NCBI GenBank assembly: GCA_026545765.1
Contig: CM048843.1
Location: 20,085,646-20,149,645 of the forward strand
DNA: 64,000 nucleotides
Direction of reading: 5' to 3'
From: Plantago major
Taxonomy: Eukaryota > Streptophyta > Magnoliopsida > Lamiales > Plantaginaceae
The notes beneath the pieces were generated by a model that made no database searches, was not told the DNA's origin, and saw only the letters and a program-made list of their open reading frames with translations. The position numbers and the translations under genes were made by a program. This document shows positions 13,434 to 23,129 of the stretch, in pieces; the first letter of the stretch is position 1, and every line of letters begins with the position of its first letter.

Positions 13434-14584
13434 AACAAAAAAATAAACTAGTAAAATTTCAAGAAAGAACAAATGTTTAGGTAGAGGAACTTTCCTTCTG
13501 GCAGCAATGTTTCTCTAGTGCGCACAAGTGACAAGCCATTCCCCCGACCGCTCCAAGCAAGCTAGTGTGCAGCCCGGATGTCGTCTGCCGCAAATAAGAA
13601 GACAATTTGATTAGCAATTTGAGAGTTGGCCTATGAATTTTTTGCAATAGCAGGAATTTTACATAAATTAATAAACTAACAATAACTCTTAACAGTTTGA
13701 AGTTTGCACTAGTTCACTTAATCACTTATTGAACCATCAATAGTGTTACAAAATTCACAATTTTGGGCATGACTACTTCACTAGCATAACTAGTTTACAG
13801 AAAAGACTAAATTGCTAAAATACACAACATTACAGCAACATGACCAAACAATAAAGATTTGATTTTTAATGTAAAATTTCTTATTAAACATATCTAGTAT
13901 TCTGGTTAATTCACAAATCACTTCAGCAAAAGAAACAAATCAGAACAACCTGACTTACTAATTACTAAAGAACTATGAACTAATAAACAATTAAACACAT
14001 AACTCATTATAAATGAGCTTAAGAACATTAGAAAACAAGAACGAAGAACAAGAACCAAGCAGGAATAAAAGAAAGAAACCCCTTTATAGCTAAAAGAAAT
14101 TAGTCAATTAGTCAAATTACCTGTAAAATTCCGAAATAGCCGAGGATGCCTTGACTCCTCCTGCCTACTAAGTAAGTCAGGGTTGTAGAGGTGCAACCAG
14201 CTGTAAGTCGCTTGGCCTGCTCGTTCTTGTGAGCGACTCAATTCGGTGAGATTCCCAAATCAAAAGACAAACCAAGTATTTGCTTGTAAGTGGGAAAGCG
14301 AAACCCAGATTTCTAATATAACAGAACTAGAATTGTTGGATTTTTTTTGAATGGTTAGGACGAATGAATGAAGGGTACCTATATACATGGAAATTGAACA
14401 ATAAACGGCCATTTTTCTTCGAAATTTGAGGAATTGAATGGAGGGTTGAGAGAAATTAGGCTGGAGATTGAAGATTGAAGGAGAGAAATCGAGAAAGTAG
14501 AACTAAAGAGACAGCCGAATTCAATGAGTTATCTTCTGTCTGTGTCTTTCTTTCTTCCTCTATTTCTTATTTTATTTTATTTTT
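13434..14584 (-). other. hAT 5' non-coding region
   Basis: AT-rich leader and promoter side of the hAT element between its transposase start and the Gypsy insertion. No ORF or RNA gene seen. The remaining 5' end of the element is at 40566-40664. Confidence 0.5.
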
Positions 14585-14589
14585 AACTG
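14585..14589. repeat. Gypsy A target-site duplication, left
   Basis: AACTG, repeated exactly at 40561-40565 beyond the other LTR. Confidence 0.9.
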
Positions 14590-15230
14590 TGTTGAGGGTG
14601 AAGTCCCCCAATCTCTTAGTAAGTTCTTCCTGAATCGTCTAGGTACAAATCACTCCAATTCGTCCCAAGTAAAGGTCCAAAGCTCTTAATGGGTAAGAAC
14701 CTGCACAAGTAACTTTGGAGGGGGGCGGGGGGGTTAGGACCGTAGACCCATTAAGAAGACTTAACCCATTTCCCTTTTGGGCTTTCGAGGGTAGTTTAGT
14801 CATTCTTTGAGAGAAATTAGAGACTTCTGATGTCCATCTCGGACCTTCGTCCGAGTGTGTAGGTCCGAGGGCATGGTCCGAGTCGTCATTCTGTCTGAGA
14901 GCACTTCTCCTAGACCACAAGGCATAGTGGTTCGGACCATGATTGTCTCGGACCCTGCTTTCTCTCTTGGTGCCATTCCACTTGGTTCCTTATGAGGTTA
15001 AGGACTTACGTCCGAATCGTCATCCGGGTCGGACCCCCATGACTTCGGACCATGGTTCGGGTCGGACCTACTGTCTTTGGGATCCATTTCACCGTTACAC
15101 TCAGGAGGGTCGGACCGGAGGTGGCCTTTGGGTCGGACCTTAAGGCCTTGGACCTTTGGACAGCTTGAGACACCTTAGGGTTCGTTCCAAAGGCGTCTTA
15201 AGACGGATTGGACATATTTCCGTATCAACA
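14590..15230 (-). repeat. Gypsy A 3' LTR (left)
   Basis: Starts TGTTGAGGGTGAAG and ends CCGTATCAACA. It matches the right LTR at 39715-40560 closely. Contains many GGTCCGA/TCGGACC words. Confidence 0.88.
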
Positions 15231-15247
15231 TTTGTCCCCCTAGTTTC
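15231..15247 (-). other. Gypsy A polypurine tract
   Basis: On the minus strand ACTAGGGGGACAAA lies directly before the LTR start TGTTGATAC, the expected place for the plus-strand primer. Confidence 0.7.
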
Positions 15248-16478
15248 CAAGTATCTTTGTAGAAGATAGTTGGGAACTATAGTTCAAAGTAGAGAGGATA
15301 TTTTTGTTTTTCTTGTTCAATCCATCCCTCATAAGACAAAAAAGGTGTTAAGTTCGTGCCTTTTGTCGTCCTTACCTTAATCTCTCTCCCCCCCTTTTTC
15401 TTACAGTCCGAGAGTGTGGTCTCGGACTGTAAGTATGAAAAAGGGGGTATTTGTAAGCGAGATTAAGCATAGGTCCGAAAAGGCGTAAGGAAGTAACGTT
15501 GTCTCAGTTGACTGTCAAGGATTTGGCCGACGAGGGGCATCCGTACGGACAGTGGCCGTGTGTGTTTGAGATAAGTTAGTCGACTCTTTGGGAGTTCCAA
15601 AATAAGGCCAACGGGTGATTTCATAGCTCCAAACCCGCGAGCTATTGAGGACATCCGGACGAACGAGGATTCGTGTGAAACTTCTAGTTGATTATTCGAG
15701 ATAAGCCATCGTGGGATATCCGTACGGACGAGAATCCGTGTAGATACAAGATCCAAGCAGCCCGTTCGTAAGAAGACTGTTGGTACTGTCTATATTAATC
15801 AACTCTACGGATCCAGATAAGGACCTATGGGTGATTTCATAGCTCCACACCCATAAGCCATTAGTGAAATCCGGACGGACTACGGTCCGCGTGACGGACA
15901 GTTGATTATTTGGTTGGGTCCGATAGGACACGTCTGAACGGACAAGGGTCCGGGAGGTTAAGACTAAAGATAATCATTGGTAAAAAAGATCGTTTGTCTT
16001 GTTTTTCACTAATCAAGCCTGCGGAAGTACTATGATGATCCTATGGGCGATTTCATAGCTCCACACCCATAAGCCATCAAGCCTATCTGGACGGACAAGG
16101 GTCCGCTGTGTCGGACAATGATTTCTTTATCTGACCGGAGAAGAGGGATCACCTCCGGACGGATGAAAATCCATCGTTTATGATGATTTATCCATCCGAG
16201 TGAGGAAGAGGAATCATCTCCGAATAGATGGGGATCCGTGTTATTCATGATGGTTTATCCGTCCGAGTGAGGAAGATGAATCACCTCCGAACGGATGGGA
16301 ATCCGTATTACTTCCGAGGTTGCAAGTGTTGTAATTCTAATCGCCGTGAAATAGATATTTTTGGATGTAACGGTCATTTCATCTGGTAGTTTGAACTATG
16401 CTGTTGGATGAATTTTGATCAACGGCTCAGATTTAATCTTGAATTGATGTGACGGTTGAGCTTCCCAAAATATCCCTC
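15248..16478. repeat. Gypsy A repeat-bearing spacer
   Basis: Non-coding. Three copies, about 210 bases apart (near 15610, 15830 and 16045), share the core GGTGATTTCATAGCTCCA followed by ACCC, with a further CCGGACGGAC-type stretch after each. From about 16140 to 16330 there are about three degenerate copies of a unit of about 70 bases with TTTATCCRTCCGAGTGAGGA. No ORF is supported. Confidence 0.7.
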
Positions 16479-16486
16479 TATAAATA
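16479..16486 (+). promoter_or_regulatory. TATA box for Gypsy A antisense gene
   Basis: TATAAATA on the plus strand in CCCTCTATAAATAGGGC, with a pyrimidine-rich start region about 25 bases later (TTTCATTTCTCACTTTT). It faces the antisense ORF at 33276. A plant-type donor CAA/GTAAGTG lies near 16647 and an acceptor CCCTAG at 33269-33274, two bases before the ATG, so the leader could hold an intron. The Copia element sits in that interval. Confidence 0.6.
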
Positions 16487-16721
16487 GGGCATCAGTCGCT
16501 TTCATTTCTCACTTTTAGAGAGAGAATTTTTGCAATCTGTGTGAGTCCGAAGCAAGTGCAATTTAGTCCGAGTGTGAGAGAGAGTCAGAGGAAGTTTGTT
16601 CGTTGGAGCTAGTTGCCTCCAATCCAACCGCTCATCTTGTTTGACAAGTAAGTGTTCTCTCGGTCGTTTCAAATTTGCCAAAATTTGTGTGGTAGAATTT
16701 TCTTGTATGCTTTTGTTGTTC

Positions 16722-16726
16722 GGATA
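16722..16726. repeat. Copia 1 target-site duplication, left
   Basis: GGATA, repeated exactly at 33083-33087. Confidence 0.92.
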
Positions 16727-17084
16727 TGTTGGTCCAGATAACGGCAAAGTAAAAGACTAGAAGGGGGGGGGGGTGAATAGTCTTTTAAAACTTTTGTCGA
16801 TAACAACTATTTCTCAGATATCTGAATGGATATCTGATACTTAGAATCAGAGTGCGGAAGACTTAATAAAGATAAGTGCAGAAACAATTAATATGTGTGT
16901 GTGTGTTGCTGAAATGTAAATACAGAAAGGTAAATGACACAACAAGTATAGTGGTATCTGGAGGTGGTGTAATCCTCCAACTAATCCACTTCGGTCTATC
17001 AGAGACCTAGAATTCACTAGAACAGATAGTTGAGATCTCCTTACAATAATCCCATTCTAAGATTCTTAACAATTGGTTCCCAAC

Positions 17085-17300
17085 CAAATGGTCCCCCTGA
17101 GTTGTTCCCCGGCTTTCACAGCCAAGTACTTCCTATACTCAGAAACCTTTGAGTTATTCCCTAGCTTCCCAAGCTAAGTACTTCCTATACTCAATAACCT
17201 TGGAGTTATTCCTTAGTTTCCCAAATCAAGTACTTCCTATACTCCGGTAACCTTGGAGTTATTCCCTGATTTTTCAAACTAAGTACTTCCTGTACTCCAC
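17085..17300. repeat. 68-bp tandem block in Copia LTR
   Basis: Four imperfect copies sharing CCAAGTACTTCCTATACTC and GAGTTATTCC. The right LTR has the matching block near 31680-31875, and the second Copia has three copies near 51405-51555. Confidence 0.8.
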
Positions 17301-18424
17301 GCCAGTTATGGTGTTGGTTTTGGTTTGAGTTGTCAGATGAGCTTCTTTGTTAACTTTTCAGTTAACCAGATAGCTCTGTGAATCAAGTATACTTAATACA
17401 CTTTGCAATGTATGGTATCTTGTTCAATTTTACTGACCCAAGTCTTATGATATCTGTTCAAGAGAATGAATCTCAGATAGTTGATCTTTTGATTCAACTC
17501 CTTCACAGATAGCTTTGCTTGTTTAGGATCAGGACACTTAGAACTTCAGTGATTACTCAAGATCAAAAGCTTTGGTCGCAACAGAAAGCTTTGAGGATAA
17601 GTAAGCTGCTTTGAGAGAGTAAGACGTTCAGCGTTTGTATGCAGTTCAAGGTGTTCAGTGTTCTGTGTGTTATCTGAAGCTGTCTAAGTGTTGATATTTA
17701 TAGATGAATTTGAGTGCTGTTTGAATAGTATCCGTTAGGCTCAAATTCGAACTATCGATATCTGTGTATAGTACTGTAGTAGGTTTTGTCTTCTTCTCAG
17801 AAGCTGCCGTTGCTTTTATTCAGACATCTCTGTCCGTGCATTAAATGCATTGTACTATACTTTTTGTCCTGTAGTGTCAACGGAACTATGCTTTGTATCA
17901 GAGACTAGTGTTATCTGATTCTTTGCACATCCTTATCTTCATTCATCAGATACCACTTGTATTTATTGAAACAACTTTGTTTGCAATATATATTTCTCTT
18001 TCAGAAACGTGGTTAAAGCTCAAGGTATCTGAGAATAGATATCTGTGGACACTTTCCTTGTTTTTCAGATATGTCTCTTATTTCTCAGATATCTCTTGTG
18101 ACACAATTTGTTTGAAACTATTCGTGTCTTTCAGATATCTGGCTAAGATATCTGAACAATGATGATAATCTTGTGCAGTTTTCTTCAAGTCTTCAATGTC
18201 GTTGAGCTTTCTGCTTGGATGTCTTCTTCTTGGTCTTCTCTTCATAAACTAAAAATTACATTTTGAGACCTAACATCCTATACAAGATTAGCTAGACTAT
18301 CATACTTAGTGGTTTTCCTCTTTTACAATGTTCAAGTGAACCAAGAGTACTAATCACCTTTCTGAGACTAAGATAGGTCATCATGTTGCTGATCAAAACT
18401 AAACAGATATTCTTTACAAAATAT

Positions 18425-18503
18425 CTAACAAAATTCCTAACAAATTTCTCAAGAAATTTCCCAACAAATTTCCCAACAAATTTCACAAGAAAATTTCCCA
18501 ACA
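18425..18503 (-). repeat. 12-bp array at the Copia LTR edge
   Basis: On the minus strand the LTR start TGTTGGGAAATT is followed by several near-copies of itself (TGTTGGGAAATT, CTTGTGAAATT, TGTTAGGAATT). The same array is in the right LTR (33000-33082), so it predates insertion. Confidence 0.8.
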
Positions 18504-18519
18504 AATTTCCCCCTTTTTG
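18504..18519 (-). other. Copia 1 polypurine tract
   Basis: On the minus strand AAAAAGGGGGAAATT lies directly before the LTR start TGTTGGG. Confidence 0.8.
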
Positions 18520-18869
18520 ATCAGTCAACGATGACTATCTTTACCTATTACAAATCTGGATGAGGAAACAATCCACCACTTAATCATTTCTTAAGATCTT
18601 TCAATTCATATAATTAAGTGCAGAAAGTAGACATCAACCAAATCACAAGGTGTGATCTTTGCTGACAAGTTATCTTTTATAGAATACTATCTGAGAGTAA
18701 GTTCTTCAGATAAGTTACAAATAAGGATTACAGATAACTTCAATACATGATACAGTTAAGCTCAGTCAGCAAAAATACAAAAACTACATAGTAAATTAGG
18801 ACAACAGGAGTAACCAAGCTCCAAGTAAACATCCTAAAGAACTAGTCTTCAAGTCTTCAACAGTATTTC

Positions 18870-19113
18870 TATGGATCAGTCTGCAAATTTCCTATCTCCA
18901 AACCTTTTGATGTCATCAGAATAATCATAGAGAAGAGTTCTGACGAGCATCTCTGTGTCTCTGGCAAATCCACAGACCTCTTTGTAGGTTTTGGTAGGAT
19001 TTTTCTTGGCAAAATGCTTGACCCATAGGTACTTTCCCCACTTCCAGGCATGCTCTATTCTGATATCTGAAAGCTTGAAGTATTCGTAGATAATCTTGGA
19101 TATCTGATGTCAC
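18870..19113 (-). pseudogene. Copia 1 env-like region, terminal block
   Basis: A short piece matching the better preserved copy at 53004-53306 in the second Copia (EHAWKWGKYLWIKH there). It is broken here. Function unknown; it lies at the downstream end of the env-like region. Confidence 0.55.
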
Positions 19114-19194
19114 CCTTGTATTGATCTTCTGTCAGATAGAACGACTCATAGGGTTCCACAGCAAGTCTTGGTCTTGTGCCTGTTCCTGTGATAT

Positions 19195-21933
19195 TCAGAA
19201 TTTTGTGCACATCATCTGGCTTTCCATATGGACATTAATCAGAGAGGTCCTTTTCATGGCTTCAGTTCTCTTGACAACTACAAAATTCAACCATGCTTTG
19301 ATGTGATTGGTGTTGATCAAGGTTGGTTTATTCTTTCTCCATGCCATGAGTTGTTTATGGATTGGTTCTGGAAATCTTGAATTTACCAATAGATGCTTCA
19401 GTTCCAGAATCCAATAGCCATTCTTTTGATTGATGCACCTGTAGACAGAGGAATCATTGTCATACTTCACATACTCAATTTTGGCTTCTTCTGGCCTGAG
19501 TGGAAATTGACTTTGTCTTTGCTCAGCTCTCAGTTTGTTCCTTCTCTGTCTTGAATTCTCTTTGGGGTTGTTGCTTGAAGAACCACCACCCTGGATAGAC
19601 TTGGTATTTCCAGAGGGTGTTTTAGCTGCTAGTGGCTTTGCAGCTATGGGCTCAGTTAGGCTTTCAATTTTCCTTTTTCTGTGAAGAGGAGCTTCATCTT
19701 CATCAGTTTCCTCATCATCATCAAGATTAGATCTTGTGAGAGTTTTACAGCCTTCTTCATTGCCCTGGGACTTGATTTGACCTTCTTCTTCTTCTTCTTC
19801 TTCTTCTTCTTCTTCTTCTTCTTCAGAAGATTCATCAATCCCTCTAACTTGTCTTCTCCTTGGAGCCTTGGTACTCCTTGGAGGTTTCTGTGCCATGGCC
19901 CTTGTTACCATTTTGGCTCCTTCAGTGGGTTTCTGGGAAGCAGCTACTATTTGCAAAGCAGCTTGGCTTGAGGAGGGTTCATTGATTCTGAGTGGTGGCT
20001 GGGAAGTTTTTCTTCTTCCTTTCTGAGCCGCACCAGCTCCAGATTTCTTCTTGTTTTCATCTCCTTCTTCCCATTCCCCCTGACTTTGAGGTCCAGATTT
20101 GTACTTTCTTTCCCCCTTAGTCATTGTTGGCTGACTCAGTCTCATAAAGGAATCTGAGAGAGAGTCAAAGTGCCCTTGTAAATAATTATAGGCAGTGACC
20201 AACTTCTGAAGTTCGGTTTTGAGCTCCTGATTTTGCTTGATAAGTCCATTGTCCTTATCAGTGAGCTCTGCCAATGGGCCTAGGATGGCATCTGCTTTTC
20301 CAGCAGTGTAACTTGCCTCTTGGAAAGCTTTTTCAGCTAAAGACGCATCATCGTCCCTTATCATTCCCAGATCTTTCTGAGCAATGACTATGCTAGTTGT
20401 TCTCTGAGTGATGAGCTCAGTGAATTTTCTCATTTCAGAGGGGACGGAGGCAATTACTTCCTTGTTCTGTGAAGACATCTCCTTGTTCAGAGTAGCCAGT
20501 ACTTGGTACCTGTTCATGTATTCATGGGAGTGGACGTTTGGCAGTTTGTTGAATATTGTAGGAGCAATCAACTTCCTTTTCAGGTGAGAAACCGCTATAT
20601 GTTCATGGCGGTGCTCTGCCAAAGTCTTGTCTTCTTCATCATCTGAGTGATTAGCCCAGTGATCTTCATCCTCTTGGACATTTTCATCGATCGTATCGAG
20701 TCCAGCAACCATCTCAGAGATTGGTTTCTTTCCTTTCTGGGAGGAGGATGGTACTTCTTTAGATGATGCAGCCTTAGCATCATGCTTGACTTCAGATACT
20801 TCTTCAGTATCGAGTTCTTTGGTGATCTCTTGCACAGCATCCCGTAGCTCTTTAACTTCAGAGTAAGCAATCATTTCTTCTAAGTATAGATCTTGTAGTT
20901 GATCAATCTTATCTCTGGATTTAGCTATTTGATCTTCCAGTTGAAGATGGAGCTGCTGTTCTTCTTCCAACAGTTGTCTGAGTTTAGCAGATCTGGTTTG
21001 AGTGTTTAAGATTTTCTGATTGGGTTCTTCAGAAAGCTCAACTACTTGTTCAGTAGTAACTGCGTGTTGGTTAGAAGATGGATGAGTAGATTTCTGAGGT
21101 GATGAAGACGGAGATTTCTGTGAAGTCTTCTCAGTTTGCTTTTCAGCAGCTGAGGCATTGTTTCTCTGTGAAATTCCTCCGGTCCCTGGTGCAGGGGCAT
21201 CATCATCATCCTTTTTGTCATTATCATCCTTTTGGTGATGGTCAGTGGGAGGTTCATCAAAGTAATTTTCATTCATTTCTTCCTCATCATCTTCAGATAC
21301 AAGATTGATCACTTCCGGGATAGTGATCTTCTGCCCATTAACTTCTTCTTGTTCAGAAGGTATAAATTGCAGATTCTGGGGCAGGACTGGCTTGAATGCC
21401 ATCTGTAATCTTGTCTGACCATCTGCCTGTTCAAAGGCATGTATCAAACTATGCGCCACTTCTCTGGAAAAGTCCTTATGTAGTAGAGTCGCAACTGTGT
21501 ATTGTTCTGTAGGGAACATTGCTTGGACATAAGTTTCCAGGTCAAGAGCTCGTGCTCGTCTGGTTGGTTGATCAGTGATTCTCAATATTTCATAGAGATC
21601 AGAGCACCTTAACTTCTGCCATTTCTTGAAGCATTGAATATGCTTTGGCAGGGTGTGAGCTTTGAAGAAGTGAAGTAGGTCCCTTGTTTCTTTAATGGGA
21701 ACCTGCTTTGCATCTGTTTGAGCCTGAAAGAAAGTGTTTTGAGTGAGCTTCAAAACTTTTGTAGATATCTGAGTAGAAGTGTAGTTTAGTTTCTGAGTTA
21801 CCTGAGTAAGTACTTCAGGCTCAGATACTTGTTCTATTGAGACAATTGGTGTCTCAGATATCTTGTTGTGAGGTTGAGACTTGGAAGTCTGGTCCTCATC
21901 AACCTTTCTTTCTTGAACCTGAGAGAAATACAA
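19195..21933 (-). CDS. Copia 1 env-like region, long block (912 codons)
   Basis: A long open block downstream of pol. Near residues 100-180 it has a helical segment (KAHTLPKHIQCFKKWQKLR, LEKRARALD-like charged stretch), and near 325-380 a strong coiled coil (LLEEEQQLHLQLEDQI, SRDKIDQLQDLYLEE). A Ser/Pro/Lys-rich middle follows, then a run of about 17 acidic residues from a TTC microsatellite, and a compact C-terminal part with YRCINQKNGYWILELKHLL. No clear transmembrane helix or fusion peptide is seen, so 'env-like' only reflects its position after pol, as in SIRE-type elements. The block is whole over its length. The second Copia has the same region at 53353-55817, in several pieces. Confidence 0.7.
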   Translation of the reverse strand: MYFSQVQERKVDEDQTSKSQPHNKISETPIVSIEQVSEPEVLTQVTQKLNYTSTQISTKVLKLTQNTFFQAQTDAKQVPIKETRDLLHFFKAHTLPKHIQCFKKWQKLRCSDLYEILRITDQPTRRARALDLETYVQAMFPTEQYTVATLLHKDFSREVAHSLIHAFEQADGQTRLQMAFKPVLPQNLQFIPSEQEEVNGQKITIPEVINLVSEDDEEEMNENYFDEPPTDHHQKDDNDKKDDDDAPAPGTGGISQRNNASAAEKQTEKTSQKSPSSSPQKSTHPSSNQHAVTTEQVVELSEEPNQKILNTQTRSAKLRQLLEEEQQLHLQLEDQIAKSRDKIDQLQDLYLEEMIAYSEVKELRDAVQEITKELDTEEVSEVKHDAKAASSKEVPSSSQKGKKPISEMVAGLDTIDENVQEDEDHWANHSDDEEDKTLAEHRHEHIAVSHLKRKLIAPTIFNKLPNVHSHEYMNRYQVLATLNKEMSSQNKEVIASVPSEMRKFTELITQRTTSIVIAQKDLGMIRDDDASLAEKAFQEASYTAGKADAILGPLAELTDKDNGLIKQNQELKTELQKLVTAYNYLQGHFDSLSDSFMRLSQPTMTKGERKYKSGPQSQGEWEEGDENKKKSGAGAAQKGRRKTSQPPLRINEPSSSQAALQIVAASQKPTEGAKMVTRAMAQKPPRSTKAPRRRQVRGIDESSEEEEEEEEEEEEEEGQIKSQGNEEGCKTLTRSNLDDDEETDEDEAPLHRKRKIESLTEPIAAKPLAAKTPSGNTKSIQGGGSSSNNPKENSRQRRNKLRAEQRQSQFPLRPEEAKIEYVKYDNDSSVYRCINQKNGYWILELKHLLVNSRFPEPIHKQLMAWRKNKPTLINTNHIKAWLNFVVVKRTEAMKRTSLINVHMESQMMCTKF
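19783..19824. repeat. (TTC)n microsatellite in env-like ORF
   Basis: About 14 TTC units encode a glutamate run on the minus strand. The related site in the second Copia (near 53950) has only about three units. Confidence 0.9.
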
Positions 21934-22000
21934 TACTTAGGAAATAGTTTGAAAGAATCTATGCATAAATATGCTTTTAATGAATTCTGATTTGTGCTAC

Positions 22001-23054
22001 TTACTTCCTCAAAAGGAAGCTCAGATTCATTTTTTCAGAAACTTGTGCAGTTTCTGGTGTTCTTTCGAGTGATTTTGCCTTGGGGGCTTTATCAATTTCC
22101 ATTGATGCAGGGGAAGTCGCAACTTTATCCCCTTGCATTTCTACTTCTGAAATAGCCTGTAAGTAGAAAGTATTGAATATTAGAAGAGATAAAGGATAAC
22201 CCAAGATGAAGAATACTTGTCACTTGATTGTCATATACCTTCAAGTTTGAAGGCTCAGTGATGTGTTCTTCAGAAACCTTGTTGGTTTCTGGGTTTGTCT
22301 CTGGCATTTCTGCCTTATCTTCTTCCATCTCAGTTGGAGCCTGTTAGAAACATTTAACATGAATGAGCACAAAAACATTTTTACTAAAAAATTAGTTCTC
22401 TTTAAGAATCATTTACCTGTGGCACAGGCTCAGATTTCTCAAGAGTTGAGGTTGAAGGAACCTCTTTTTCAGTATCTGAGGCAAGCTTCTCAGCTTCCTC
22501 TTGTTTCTGCGTTTCTAACTCAGCCTGTAACAAAGAAATTCTTATAAGGTGACAAGATTTATAAGTATAAAATTTTTCACAAGGTAAGAGTTAAACCAGT
22601 CATTTACCTGAAAGGCCAGTCGATTGGTCCCTGGAACTTGTGACCTTTCTATACATTGGTCGTCTTGTCCCAGTGCAGTTTCTTTGTTTGAAGTTTCTGG
22701 TACTTCACACCTTTCCTGAGTATGCAACTCAGTTGCCTCCCCTGGTTGATCATTTTGAGTAGATGTCTCAGTTTGATCCCTCTCAGTGAGTTGGGGAACC
22801 TGCTCAATTACAGGATTTTCTTCAGAATACTGTATTGCTGGTAATTCGAAATGGAGTTCATTTACCATTTCATCAACCACTTGTGGCTGTTGTGGTTGTT
22901 GAGTTTGATGTTGTTGTGGTTGTCTGGAAGCAGAAGATTGATCAGTAGAATGTTCTTCCAGATTTTTAGATGTGGCATTTCCATCAAGATTCCGCCAAAG
23001 ACTAAAATACCACTCATCGTGGCTTTGTGAAGTTGTGCAAGAGAGACATTCCAC
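22001..23054 (-). pseudogene. Copia 1 env-like region, middle blocks
   Basis: A series of short open blocks (about 23054-22542, 22450-22250 and 22180-22010) rich in Glu, Gln, Thr and Pro, such as PQQHQTQQPQQPQVVDEMVN. Most blocks end at GT-like and begin at AG-like borders with the recurring start GTxxxxEPS/EGS. Introns are possible but not shown. A like series is in the second Copia at about 55890-57118. No known domain. Confidence 0.55.
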
Positions 23055-23129
23055 GATGATGTGTTTGCACCAACAACCTTTGCTATAGGTTCAAGAACTT
23101 TGTGGTGTAGGTTCTTCTTCGATACCTTA

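Larger units (their letters stand above)
16727..18503 (-). repeat. Copia 1 3' LTR (left)
   Basis: 1777 bases, TGTTGG to CCAACA. It contains a G-run, a four-copy tandem block of about 68 bases (17085-17300), many AGATATCT palindromes, and a 12-base tandem array at its outer edge (18425-18503). Confidence 0.92.

Noticed and set aside
16755-16775. Long G-runs as G-quadruplex regulators (also 39846, 51053)
   Set aside because: Single homopolymer runs within LTRs with variable length; likely slippage and sequencing noise rather than a designed quadruplex.
19681-19971. Plus-strand ORF with a long Phe run resembling a membrane segment
   Set aside because: It is the antisense reading of the Glu-coding TTC microsatellite.
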